The notes under the pieces: generated by a model
What the model was told of the DNA's origin: nothing
The model's database searches: none
Seen by the model: only the letters and a program-made list of their open reading frames with translations
Program-made: the position numbers and the translations under genes
NCBI RefSeq assembly: GCF_023101665.1
Contig: NZ_CP082163.1
Location: 124,001 to 188,000, forward strand
Direction of reading: 5' to 3'
DNA length: 64,000 nt
DNA from: Bradyrhizobium sp. 195
GTDB taxonomy: Bacteria > Pseudomonadota > Alphaproteobacteria > Rhizobiales > Xanthobacteraceae
In this document: one piece after another, positions 7,472-16,214 of the stretch
Position numbering within the stretch: position 1 is the first letter of the stretch
How the letters are laid out: each line of letters begins with the position of its first letter

Positions 7472-9047
7472 TCAGTTCGGATCATATTGGCCAGCCACCA
7501 CTTCGCTGTGAGCCGCCACATAGGCTTCATCGATGTGGGTGTTGCCGGTCTCCAGTGTCAGCCTTCCGCCGTTCGGCATGGCATCCCGCGCGTTGACGGC
7601 GAGGTTGAGGATGGCGGCCTCGAGTTCGTTCGGATCGGCTTCCGCGCGCCACAAACCAGCACCGAGCACCGTCTCTACGGAAATGGTCTCGCCGAGGGTG
7701 CGATGGATCATCTCGGAAAGCCCATTGACCAAAAGGTTGACGTCGATCGGCTTGGGATCGAGCGGCTGCCTTCGCGAAAACGCGAGAAGCCGCTGGGTAA
7801 GCGAGGCCGCTCGCTGGGCACCCGTCATGGCGTGACGCACGGCGCGCTGCAGATGGGCGGAATTGGAAGGAATATTCCGCTGCAGCGTGTCGAGATTTCC
7901 GATGATCACCTGGAGGAGGTTGTTGAAATCGTGGGCGATGCCTCCCGTCAACTGCCCCACGGCTTCCATCTTCTGGGATTGCCGCAGCGCCTCCTCGTTG
8001 CGCTTGAGCTGTTCGGTGCGCTCGAGCACTTGCTTTTCCAGCGTCGCGTTCAGCTCGACCAGCGCCTCCTGGGCGCGCTTGCGTTCGGCGATCTCGCGTT
8101 GCGAGGCCTGCGACAGGCGGACATTGTCGATCGCAACCGCCGCTTCGGCCGCAAGCCCCGAAAGCCCCCGCTCCGAGCGCTCCGAAAAGACGCCGGCCTT
8201 GCCGTGGCCGAAGAACAGCCCTCCGATCACGCCCCCGGTCCGCGAGATCACGGGAACGGCGAGATAGCTGCGCACGGGCAGACGGCCTTCGGGCATGCCC
8301 TTAAGCGGCGGGGTTTTTGCCGTAGCGCGGATCCTTGGTGATATCGTCGGAGCGGACGATGCCCTCGCCGTTGAAGGTCGGCGCGAACACTTCGGTGTTT
8401 CGCGGCATCGGAAACTTCGAGAATGCCTCCAGCGGCGCGCCCGACAGCGTGTAGAGCACGTAGCTCTCGCCGGCCTCGTTGGTAAGATTGTAGAAGAACG
8501 CGCCGAACTCGGCGCCGCTGAGTTCGACGCCCGCGTCCGTGACGATCTGCACCAAGCGCTGAAGATCGGTCTTGAGGGCAAGAGTGGATCCGGCGCGGTT
8601 GAGCACTTCGAGCGCATGCCGCTCCTCGCGAATAATTTCCTCGCTCTCCCGCTGGACCGTTCGGTCGCGCAGGATCTTGACGAAACCGATGATCTCCGTG
8701 CCTTCGCGGATCGGGCTTAGTTCGCCGACCGCCCAGAAGCGGCTCCCGTCCTTGCGGACGCGCCAACCTTCCTCGCCACCGTCCCTGCCGTGGGCGATCG
8801 CATCGTCCATTTCCCGGCCCAACCGGGCCTGTCCCTCGTCTCCGGCAAAGATGCGCCCCAGGGACTTGCCGAGCATCTCGGGCTCGCTCCACCCCAGAAT
8901 GCGGCTTGCGCCGCTATTCCAACTGGTGACAAGCCCTCGTTGGTCCGTGCTGATGATGGCCGTGTCAGTGGCGCCGTTGACGATTTGACGCCACTGGGCC
9001 GCGGTGATGTCACCGGGCGAGCTCGCGAGGTCGTCAACTTCGATCAC
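7472..9047 (-). pseudogene. PAS-GAF hybrid histidine kinase, frameshifted and C-terminally truncated
   Basis: The N-terminal part (9047 to about 8310) carries a PAS domain (DTAIISTDQRGLVTSWNSGA) and the first half of a GAF domain. A single extra C in a CCCC run near 8313-8316 breaks the frame. The continuation has the rest of GAF (VRSYLAVPVISRTGGVIGGL), a coiled coil, the phospho-acceptor motif (GGIAHDFNNLLQVIIGNLD) and the N box of the ATPase domain (EAAILNLAVNARDAMPNGG). The protein ends just after GQYDPN, where relatives continue into the D and G boxes and usually a receiver domain. The catalytic ATP site is therefore incomplete even if the frameshift is an artefact. Confidence 0.85.
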
Positions 9048-9522
9048 GCTGCTCCTCCCACACTGCGACCGCGGATGCCCATCCCGGACGGGCCTGACGC
9101 TCCGGACGCTGCCGGCGCCGGCTGCTCGAAGTTATTTTGATCCCCCAACGATTGCTTGGAGTTGCCTTGGCCAACGCAGCGCGCCAGCAGCGGGTTCCCA
9201 CCGGCAGCGGTTGCCTGGGACGACGAAACTGAAGGGAACAAAGGGCGGTCGGCCCGCAGAACATCGGCCTTCCCCTCGTGAAGCGGTGGCGCTGCCGTCC
9301 CTAACCCAATCCTTCCCGGTCCCAAGCATTCTTTCACGGGCAGCATCGGCGGAGATCATCCCTAGGCGGCTCTGGCGCGCATCTCTCCGGGCGGATGCGG
9401 CTTCGAAGAGCGGAGATTGTCAACTTGCGGGCTAATCGAAAAACATCGATGGAGGTGGATTCCCATGAACGGATGCGGCGGGATGGCTCGCCCGCAAGCT
9501 CCGTCGTCGACAGACCGGTGCG
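9048..9522 (+). other. Intergenic region, no gene recognised
   Basis: Both strands were read and no protein-like frame was found. A 27-codon frame at 9465-9548 follows a GGAGGTGG sequence but its product is not convincing. The region probably holds the leader of the kinase pseudogene and the end of the response regulator transcript. Confidence 0.3.
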
Positions 9523-9909
9523 CTAAGCGGGCGGCGGCGCCGCATTGAGCAGTTGCGAAACAGCAGTCACCAGCTGCGCCGGCGCGAAGGGCTTTTGCAG
9601 CAGAACGCTGTTGGGGACGCCTTGCGAGGTCCACTCGTTGCCGGCCGCTCCGGTCATGTACACGACCGGGAAATCAGCGACGATCTCCCTGATCTGCCTC
9701 GCGACATCCCATCCGCTCAGCCTGCCTTTGAGGTTCACGTCGGTGACCAGCGCCTTGTATTCGGCGACCTTGCCCCTGAACAGAGTCAGTGCCTCCTCTC
9801 CGGACGACAAGGCATGGGTCTCGAACCCGCCCTCGCGCAGGAAATCTTCGACCACGCCCTGCAACGGGTAGTCATCCTCGACGATGAGGACCAATGGCGC
9901 TTCAGGCAC
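9523..9909 (-). CDS. Single-domain response regulator (CheY-like receiver)
   Basis: The 128-residue product is a lone receiver domain. The acidic pocket is at Glu11, Asp12 and Asp13 (VLIVEDDYPL), the phospho-acceptor is Asp57 (YKALVTDVNL), a threonine sits in VVYMTGAAG and the conserved lysine in LLQKPFAP. There is no output domain, so it most likely passes phosphate to, or competes with, another regulator. It sits upstream of the truncated hybrid kinase, which has lost any receiver of its own, so the two may once have worked together. A GGAAC box at 9987-9991 on the same strand is followed by a TT-rich region at the right distance, only a weak promoter match. Confidence 0.88.
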   Translation of the reverse strand: MPEAPLVLIVEDDYPLQGVVEDFLREGGFETHALSSGEEALTLFRGKVAEYKALVTDVNLKGRLSGWDVARQIREIVADFPVVYMTGAAGNEWTSQGVPNSVLLQKPFAPAQLVTAVSQLLNAAPPPA

Positions 9910-10446
9910 GCACAGCTCTCGTTGGTTGGAGCCCCCAGGGGCGAAGTCGCTTCACGGCCAATGTACAAAAGTGAACCTACGGGAAAGTTCCGGAATCCGG
10001 TTTTGGGATCATTCTAAGTTGCCTTCCCCGCCGTGGCCGACCGCCGCGAAGAGGAAGGAGACGCGGCCGGCCGGTCTCCTCAGTCGCCGAGCAGCGTGCC
10101 GACGAGCTTCAGCGCGCCTGGTGCTCCGGGCCGCCGGCCCCGCATCGCAGGAATTTGCCCATGTCCGTGTAGGACGTCTGCCCACCTGAACTGGCGTTCG
10201 GCTGGTGTTTCACGACAGGCATCTTCGATGCGGGGTCGCGCGCCAAACGTCGCCATTGCTGCTCTCGTAGATAAGTCGCTCCATGCCGATCAATCGGGTG
10301 GGCGCAATTCCGTTCCGATGTCGAAGGGGACTTGGACCCTCGCATGTGTCATCATATCGCCCTTCCCTGCTCGGGCAGCTGAGTGAGATGCTGGCCGAGA
10401 GACAGCCGCTTCCGGCAGCGCCATGAAGTCGAAGAAAGGATCGTCG
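9910..10446 (+). other. Divergent intergenic region, no gene recognised
   Basis: The stretch lies between the leftward response regulator and the rightward HWE kinase. No frame on either strand shows a recognisable protein. It presumably carries both promoters; no strict GGAAC-N16/17-CGTT element was found. Confidence 0.35.
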
Positions 10447-11549
10447 ATGTCCGACCAATCTTCGGAGCTATCCGGGACGGCCCAGCAGATCAACGATCTG
10501 TTCGACTTGGCCGAACTATCGAATGCCATCGAGACGGCAGAGTTCAAGCAATTCCTCGATCACATCCCGATCGCCATCGTGGTCTCGAAGTTTTTTCGCG
10601 GCGATAGCGCATCTGCTACGCCAACAAAGCCTCCGAAACTCTCTTGGGCCAGGATGCGAAGGATTGCGCGGGCAAGGGCTGGTCGATTTTGGCCGCGTTC
10701 AAGGACGAACACGATCCGAACGTCACGCTCGAGGCAGCCATGCTGAAAGGCGGAGAGGAGTTTCTCGGCACCTTCCGGGCGGAGCCGCCGAGGCCGCTTC
10801 TCGTCGAGGCTTTCTCCGGTCTCATTCAAAAGGAGGACGGAAGCGAGAATTATCGCATAGCCGCGCTGATCGACATAACCGACCGGGCGCGGGCCGAGCG
10901 CGAGGAATATGCGCGCCGGATTCGCGACAAGGATATCCTGCTGCGGGAACTGCAACACCGCGTGAAGAACAATCTTCAACTGATCGTCGCACTCATACGG
11001 CTCGAAGCGCGCAACGAAAGACGGGGCGGAAGGGCCGACCTGCAGACGCTTGCCGGCCGTATCGAGTCCTTGCATCTGCTTTATCAGGCTCTGTCGAACG
11101 ATGCCGTCGGCGAAGAGACCGACCTCGGCCACTACCTGAGCCAGATCGCCGCCGCTGTCATGAACACGTGCGCCGTCGACGGAATTCGACTGGAGCAGAA
11201 AATGGAGCCTGCGCGGGTGTCGGTCAACACGGCGCTGTCCGTGGGTCTCGTCGAGAACGAGGTCCTGACCAACTCCTTCAAACATGCCTTCAATGGTCGC
11301 GGGCATGGCGTGATCACAATCGAATGTCTGCGCCAGGGCGAGGAAAGGCATCGCGTCGTCGTAGCGGACGATGGAGTCGGGTTGCCCAAGGGCGTCACGT
11401 GGCCGATCCCGGGAAAGATCGGCGCCCTCATCGTTCAAACCCTGAGGGAAAATACGAAAGCGGACTTCAGCGTCGTGTCCGCGCCAGAAAAGGGCGTTCG
11501 CGTAACGATGAACGTCGACCGAAATGTAGTCGCGCGAGACCCGGTCTGA
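10447..11549 (+). pseudogene. PAS/HisKA_2 sensor histidine kinase, single-base frameshift
   Basis: The start MSDQSSEL at 10447 follows AAAGGA at a good distance. The N-terminal part reads into a PAS domain (FKQFLDHIPIAIVVSKFFRG); about one base is missing near 10607, after which the next frame continues the PAS domain (GQDAKDCAGKGWSILAAFKD). The kinase core belongs to the HisKA_2/HWE group (LRELQHRVKNNLQLIVALIRL), with a complete ATPase domain (LSVGLVENEVLTNSFKHAF, and VVADDGVGLP). Kinases of this type often feed the PhyR-NepR-EcfG general stress pathway in Alphaproteobacteria, which would fit the EcfG sites in this window; that link is inference. An internal start could still give a soluble kinase core. 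Confidence 0.8.
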
Positions 11550-11726
11550 AGTTGTTCTTGGAGCTCGAGCAGGGTTCCAGCCGCCGCAAACGGCCCTCGC
11601 TTGCCGGAGCGGCGCGCGCCGAACTAGACGAGTTCTGGGCGAGGCGACCGAATCTTGACCGCGAAACGATGTTGCCGGTCAGACGCGAACCTTCAAATGA
11701 ATGGATAGCCGCCGACTGAGGCACCC

Positions 11727-11942
11727 TTACTCTTCCAACTCGCGCAAAATGCGGTCTCGGTGCTGAATGTGTTGGGCTTGGGTGAAGTAGAAATTTTCGA
11801 GTAGCTTCTTGGCTTCGGTAACGTCCGCTCCGAGGCAGGCCAAGTCCGCAATCCGCTCTTCCTGCTCGGCAATGTGTCGCTTGCCTTCGGCAATGTGCCG
11901 GTCGGCTTGTTCCAAATGCCGAAGTTGCATTTCTCGATCCAT
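11727..11942 (-). CDS. Small coiled-coil protein
   Basis: This 71-residue, highly charged and helical product (MDREMQLRHLEQADRHIAEG through EERIADLACLGADVTEAKKL) is of a type frequently annotated as hypothetical in Bradyrhizobiaceae. Its heptad-like spacing suggests a dimeric coiled coil. No catalytic residues are evident. It runs in the same direction as, and 15 bases downstream of, the CCVFCSYG protein gene, so they may share a transcript. Confidence 0.65.
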   Translation of the reverse strand: MDREMQLRHLEQADRHIAEGKRHIAEQEERIADLACLGADVTEAKKLLENFYFTQAQHIQHRDRILRELEE

Positions 11943-11957
11943 CTGCCTGACCTCGGA

Positions 11958-12170
11958 TCAGTGGCCGCAGCACGCGCCCTTGCCGTTCTCTTGGATCGGC
12001 GGGCACGGCACGGTGCCGTAGGAGCAGAACACGCAGCAATCGCGCCGCCTTGGCTTGAGCCGGCCTCCGCAGCCCTTGCAGTCGTAAAAGAACTGGCAGG
12101 CATCGATCGGCATCGGCTCAGTGGCTTGGTAGCCGCAGCCTGGGCAAGTCAAGGTCGATTGGAGTTGCAT
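11958..12170 (-). CDS. GDCCVFCSYG-type zinc-ribbon-like small protein
   Basis: The 70-residue product has two paired-cysteine regions. The first is CPGCGY followed by CKGCGG; the second is DCCVFCSYGTVPCPPIQ near the C-terminus, ending in CCGH. The CCVFCSYGxVPCPPIQ signature is common in small proteins encoded beside mercury and other metal resistance genes. The usual Gly before Asp is Arg here. Its function is unknown; metal binding is inferred from the cysteines. Confidence 0.72.
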   Translation of the reverse strand: MQLQSTLTCPGCGYQATEPMPIDACQFFYDCKGCGGRLKPRRRDCCVFCSYGTVPCPPIQENGKGACCGH

Positions 12171-12263
12171 CCGGTATCGATACCCGATCCCTCAAATTAG
12201 GCCAGCCCACATTTTTTCTGAACGCCGGCGGACCGCCAGCATAGCTGTCGGGTCGGACGAGCG

Positions 12264-12288
12264 GGAACGTTCCGCCACGGCGCCTGTT
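12264..12288 (+). promoter_or_regulatory. Weak EcfG-like promoter before yihY
   Basis: GGAAC, 16 bases, then TGTT, 41 bases before the yihY start. It differs from the CGTT consensus at one -10 position. Confidence 0.3.
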
Positions 12289-12328
12289 GCCCGACCGGGC
12301 AGGCTTGGGTCAGCAGCCGAGCCAATCC

Positions 12329-13428
12329 ATGACCACCGCAGCCAAGATGGGAAGACACGTTGCAGCCGCCGAGCGGGAGCGGTCGGCTCCGCCGGACAAG
12401 TGGACCGTCATCTTGGGGGTGGCTCTCCTGATGGCAGCGGCCCTGACCGCCGTCCTGCTACCGGAAGAACGTCGCCATATCGAAACCCCCGGCGGAAGAA
12501 ACCCCTTGCGCAAGGGCTCCCGTGACACGACTGCTCCCGAGGCGTTAGGCGCAAACGACCGCGGCCGGCAGGCGAGTTCACCCTCCGAGATCCCGGCGCG
12601 CGGGTGGAAGGACATTCTGCTGCGGGTCTACTCCAACATCTCCGAGCACCGCGTCCTGGCGCTGGCCGCTGGCATGACCTACTACAGCCTGCTGGCGATC
12701 TTTCCCGCGCTCTCCGGAGTCCTGCCCGGCGGCGCGGTGGACGTCGCCTGGGACCAGCTCACGCGGGTCGCCTCGAAGGGTGGCGGGACGCTCGGGGCGA
12801 CCTTCGCCATCGGGCTCGGGACCTCCCTTTGGAGTGCCAACGCCGCGATGAAGTCGCTGTTCGACACTTTGAACATCGTCTACGGCGAGCATGAGAAGCG
12901 AGGCTTTCTGACCCTGAACGCAATCTCGCTGTCTTTTACGCTCGCCGGATCCTGTTCGTGCTCACGGCGCTGGGCGCCGTCGTGGTCATTCCAGTCGTGC
13001 TCAACTTCATCGGGCTGTCGAACTTCGCCGACCTTATGCTGCGCATCGCCCGCTGGCCGGCGATGTTCATCGCGGTCGCGCTGGCGCTGGCGTTGATCTA
13101 TCGCTACGGGCCGAGCCGCGAGGCGCCGCGCTGGCGCTGGATCACGTGGGGCAGCGCCGTGGCCGCGGTGCTCTGGCTCGGAGCGTCCGCGCTATTCTCC
13201 TGGTATGCGGGCAGTTTCGGAAAGTTCAACGAGACCTATGGCTCGCTCGGCGCGGTGATCGGCTTCATGACCTGGCTCTGGATCTCCGCCATCGTCATTC
13301 TGATTGGCGCCGAGCTGGACGCCGAGATGGAGCACCAGACCGCGCGCGATACGACAACCGGCTCGCCAAAGCCGATGGGCGCGCGGGGCGCCAGAATGGC
13401 CGATACGGTGGGTCCCGCACGCAGCTAA
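12329..13428 (+). pseudogene. YihY/BrkB-family membrane protein with an internal deletion and a frameshift
   Basis: The first ~95 residues are an extension with one transmembrane segment (WTVILGVALLMAAALTAVLL), followed by the YihY core (HRVLALAAGMTYYSLLAIFP). Between FPAL and SGVLPGGAVDV about 20-25 residues normally present in this family appear to be missing in frame. Near base 12948 one base is missing, and the rest of the core continues in another frame (LTALGAVVVIPVVLNFIGLS through to VILIGAELDAEMEHQTARD). Intact relatives are multi-span inner-membrane proteins once misnamed ribonuclease BN. With two lesions, this copy is unlikely to fold. Confidence 0.78.
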
Positions 13429-13453
13429 GGCGCCGTTGGTCGCAGCGCGCTCT

Positions 13454-13678
13454 TCACCGCCGCGCGGTCACGCGCGGAAGATCCTGACCGGCCGGCTGCG
13501 CGAGCTGGCCGACATCTTGCGCGATGGCCGGCGACGTCGGCGATACCGAGGGCGTCCGGGTGCCGTCCACGAGCGCGGCTGTCGAGGCGACGAGCACCAG
13601 CAGCGCCGCGGCGATCAGGGCGAGGAATGCGTTTTTCCATCCGCTGCCAACGGGCTGCCGACCATTCAGTTTCCGCAT
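13454..13678 (-). CDS. Small single-span membrane protein
   Basis: The 74-residue product starts at MRKLNGRQ and has one hydrophobic span (AFLALIAAALLVLVASTAAL) followed by a Thr/Ser/Pro-rich tail likely outside the cytoplasm. No family was recognised. It resembles in layout the small protein at 33606-33812, but the sequences are not clearly related. The longer frame reaching 13891 looks like chance extension. Confidence 0.5.
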   Translation of the reverse strand: MRKLNGRQPVGSGWKNAFLALIAAALLVLVASTAALVDGTRTPSVSPTSPAIAQDVGQLAQPAGQDLPRVTARR

Positions 13679-14070
13679 AGGTAGCGAGCGCCCGACTAAT
13701 CCGAATGTCCGTAGAGGGCGCTCGGCCAGCCGCACGGAACCGCTTGCCTGCCGTTTCGGACGGAGTGCAGTAGTCTTCCGGGCAGAAGAAGGACCACTTC
13801 TGTGGTAATGCGCGCGCAGCACCGGGGCTGGCGATTTCAGTACGACAAAGCATACTTCGAGCCGGTGGGCCGCCGAGAAATCGGCGGCCATTTCGCTTTC
13901 AGGAGGACGTTCTAGGGGGCCAGCGTAGCGCCCTCAGTCTTCTTTCAGGCCGCCGCGGGCCGCTGGAATGACCTGCTGGACTCTCGATGGGACGGTGAAT
14001 CGCGCACACCGCGTCAGTACGGATGGGTCCGGTCGGCAGGGACAGATCGCCCGTGCGAAGCGCACCAGGC

Positions 14071-14244
14071 CTACTCGCATTCGTGTCCGAGCAGCTTGTG
14101 GGTACTTCGATTCACGAAGTGCAGCTTGCCGCAAGCGGGACAATCCACGATGACGTACGAATTGCGCGCACCATCCGGATCGTCGTCGATCCAGCGCTGG
14201 ACGTTTTCTCCGGAGACGGGACATCGGAACATGTAGTGGGACAT
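14071..14244 (-). CDS. Small two-cysteine-cluster protein (putative zinc ribbon)
   Basis: This 57-residue protein, MSHYMFRCPVSGENVQRWID and onward, has CPVSG and VDCPACGKLHF clusters that together resemble a zinc ribbon. Similar small proteins are common in Bradyrhizobium genomes without known function. It is one of several tiny leftward genes between 13.4 and 14.9 kb. Confidence 0.6.
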   Translation of the reverse strand: MSHYMFRCPVSGENVQRWIDDDPDGARNSYVIVDCPACGKLHFVNRSTHKLLGHECE

Positions 14245-14369
14245 GCCTGCACTCTGCTTCCGGACGGTGTCGTCGCCATGAGGCAGATCAACGTTTTGAC
14301 TGCATCCGGCGGCGCCCGTCGTTGGCGCGGAGCCGGCTTCGACTGGTTTTGTTTCTCGCTGCAGGCGCG

Positions 14370-14615
14370 TCAGCCGTCCTTGAGTGCGGACTTGACCTCG
14401 CGCACCGGCCAGCTTTCTCCGGCGGGTATCGCACGCACCATACCGTCGTCGCCGACCAGCGCGTGAGAACTGACTTCGTCTTCGATCGGAACGACGGCAA
14501 GTTCGGTCTCCGGCTTCCAGTCGAGGGTAAGGTTGAGATCGCCCGGAAAGATCTGCCAGCGCGACCCATCGTCGAGTTCGACGATGTGGCTCTCGGAATG
14601 CGATCGGATCTTCAT
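14370..14615 (-). CDS. Small hypothetical protein
   Basis: The 81-residue soluble product (MKIRSHSESHIVELDDGSRW, then QIFPGDLNLTLDWKPETELA) is probably beta-rich. No family or motif was identified. It has a plausible length and neighbours for a small conserved Rhizobiales protein. Confidence 0.6.
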   Translation of the reverse strand: MKIRSHSESHIVELDDGSRWQIFPGDLNLTLDWKPETELAVVPIEDEVSSHALVGDDGMVRAIPAGESWPVREVKSALKDG

Positions 14616-14641
14616 GAGGGGCTTCGCTGTATCTCCGACGG

Positions 14642-14863
14642 CTACTTCTGTCCCGACGGGGACTCGGCGTTCGAGTTGTTGGGGTTCTGCTTGTTGGCCT
14701 GGTGATGACCGATGACGCATCCCGCCGCGGCACCGAGCTTGCCGTTGCCGGCCAGGTGGCCGGCAACGCCGCCGACGATGGCGCCCTTGATGCATCCCTT
14801 GGCCTCCGCCGGCGAAACCAGGGCGAGTGCGAACAGGCAGATAGTGGCCAAGATCGCTTTCAT
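14642..14863 (-). CDS. Small exported glycine-zipper-like protein
   Basis: The 73-residue product has a signal peptide (MKAILATICLFALALVSPAEA) followed by a glycine-rich segment (GAIVGGVAGHLAGNGKLGAA) like the glycine-zipper motif of 17-kDa surface antigens, then an Asn/Ser-rich tail. GGAGAAGG precedes the ATG. It is probably anchored in the envelope; the role is unknown. Confidence 0.68.
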   Translation of the reverse strand: MKAILATICLFALALVSPAEAKGCIKGAIVGGVAGHLAGNGKLGAAAGCVIGHHQANKQNPNNSNAESPSGQK

Positions 14864-15173
14864 GATCCTTCTCCGAGACAATGGTGTCGGTGGGCCAAGC
14901 CGCCTGATGGCTGTTCCGTTCGTCCCCCTGTAGACGGGATCGGCGCGCCGCCGCAGTCAATCGAAACGCTGGATGGGCGCAGCCCCGCCTTTGGGGGTTT
15001 TGGGGGCTTGGGGGGGCGGAGCCGCGCAGGCCGCGCATTCGCGCGCAGACCCGGAGAATCAATCCGGATCAAGCGCGCTCGTTCCTCACGTCGGAGGACG
15101 GAAGATCTTCGATCATGAAAATTGAAGACTCTGGCTGCGGGCATCGTATGATCCGTTTCCAGGGGTTTCAGGG

Positions 15174-15347
15174 ATGACTGCCACGATCAACGCGCGACCG
15201 ATGTGTCCGGTATGCAAACACCGGATGGCGCGCATCTCTCCCGGCCAGCGCGGATTCGAGGAGCGCACCTTCGAGTGCTCGACCTGCGAGCGTACGGAAG
15301 TGATCCGCTTCGCCGTCGACCCGATGCAGACGGATGCGGTCGGCTAG
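15174..15347 (+). CDS. Small zinc-ribbon protein
   Basis: This 57-residue frame starts MTATINARPMCPVCKHRMAR and has a second pair, ECSTCERTEVIRF. The two CxxC pairs 28 residues apart form a classic zinc ribbon. Proteins of this size and pattern are common in Bradyrhizobiaceae; no function is known. The gene is preceded by a CAGGGG sequence. Confidence 0.65.
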   Translation: MTATINARPMCPVCKHRMARISPGQRGFEERTFECSTCERTEVIRFAVDPMQTDAVG

Positions 15348-15413
15348 CTCGCCGGCGAACTGAAGCCGCCGCAGTGACGTTCGACGAAGCTTGTGTGAGT
15401 GGAGCGTAGGGTG

Positions 15414-15626
15414 ATGGACGAGGACTTCTGCAGAGAACAGGTGCAGCGCATCCGCGCTCTGGCCGAGCGGGCCGATCCTTTCACCCGGCGTCGCCTGCTT
15501 GCGCTGGTCGGCCGATACGACGCCAAGCCTAGCGGTCCGTCGCGCCCGTCGAGGGCCGCGGAGCGGCCGCTGCCGACGCGCACCACGCCGCCTGCATCCA
15601 TCGTCTCAGGGTCGGGCGAGGCATGA
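15414..15626 (+). CDS. Small hypothetical protein
   Basis: The 70-residue basic product starts MDEDFCREQVQRIRALAERA. The first half is helical and the tail is rich in Pro, Ser and Arg. No family was recognised. Its stop overlaps the ATG of a 37-codon frame at 15623-15736 by 4 bases. Confidence 0.5.
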   Translation: MDEDFCREQVQRIRALAERADPFTRRRLLALVGRYDAKPSGPSRPSRAAERPLPTRTTPPASIVSGSGEA

Positions 15627-15736
15627 TGAAGAGGCGGTGCGGCCGAGACCATGCCACGGCGGCGATCGGGATCGCCATGAACCTCGAAGACATCTACGCC
15701 GGTGCGGTTTTGGAGCAGCCGCGGCGCAATCCGTGA
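15623..15736 (+). CDS. Candidate 37-residue protein
   Basis: This frame (MMKRRCGRDHATAAIGIAMN, then LEDIYAGAVLEQPRRNP) begins in an ATGATGA overlap with the end of the previous gene, the only positive evidence for it. The product is unrecognised. Confidence 0.3.
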   Translation: MMKRRCGRDHATAAIGIAMNLEDIYAGAVLEQPRRNP

Positions 15737-16214
15737 TCGGGGCGTACGACTGTGCTCAAGGAGGGGACTTCGTCCTTGCGCGAAGCGGGCGAGCGGACGA
15801 TGGATACGTCGCCTCAGGCCGTCAGCATCAATTCTAGCCGGCTCCGGGCGCGGCGATGGTCCGATCGGGGGAGCCGCCCGCTGGCGTGCCTCGGGCTCGC
15901 CATGCTCAGCGACCCGGACACCTCCGACACAATGAAAGAGATGGTTTTGTCAGGCGAGTTCCGCCCAATTGCCATTTATTCCCGATTACAGCAGGTGAAA
16001 TCGAACCTTGGCCGAATCGACGAAACGCAACACTCCCCTCTCCCAAGGGCGAATGGGGATCGATGCCGGACAAGGTGACAGAGCAACTTCCAAGTCTTCC
16101 CGGCGTTGACGAAGCCGTCGGGCCTTGGCCCACTGCATCGGCTGGATCTTAGCGGGATCAAACGCGGCAGCCACCAGCAACGTGAGCGCGTCACCGCCCG
16201 TCAGGATCTTAGTA
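15737..16214 (+). other. Intergenic region with lower GC, no gene recognised
   Basis: From about 15900 the base composition becomes less GC-rich and continues so into the GH13 gene. Frames on both strands are short and do not resemble known proteins. The region could hold decayed mobile DNA, but no transposase or terminal repeat was identified. Confidence 0.3.

Noticed and set aside
10523..11719. Plus-strand frame of 398 codons overlapping the HWE kinase
   Set aside because: Out-of-frame shadow; the kinase motifs are in the 10644-11549 frame.
13737..13762. GGAAC followed by CGTT
   Set aside because: Spacing is only 11 bases, too short for an EcfG promoter.
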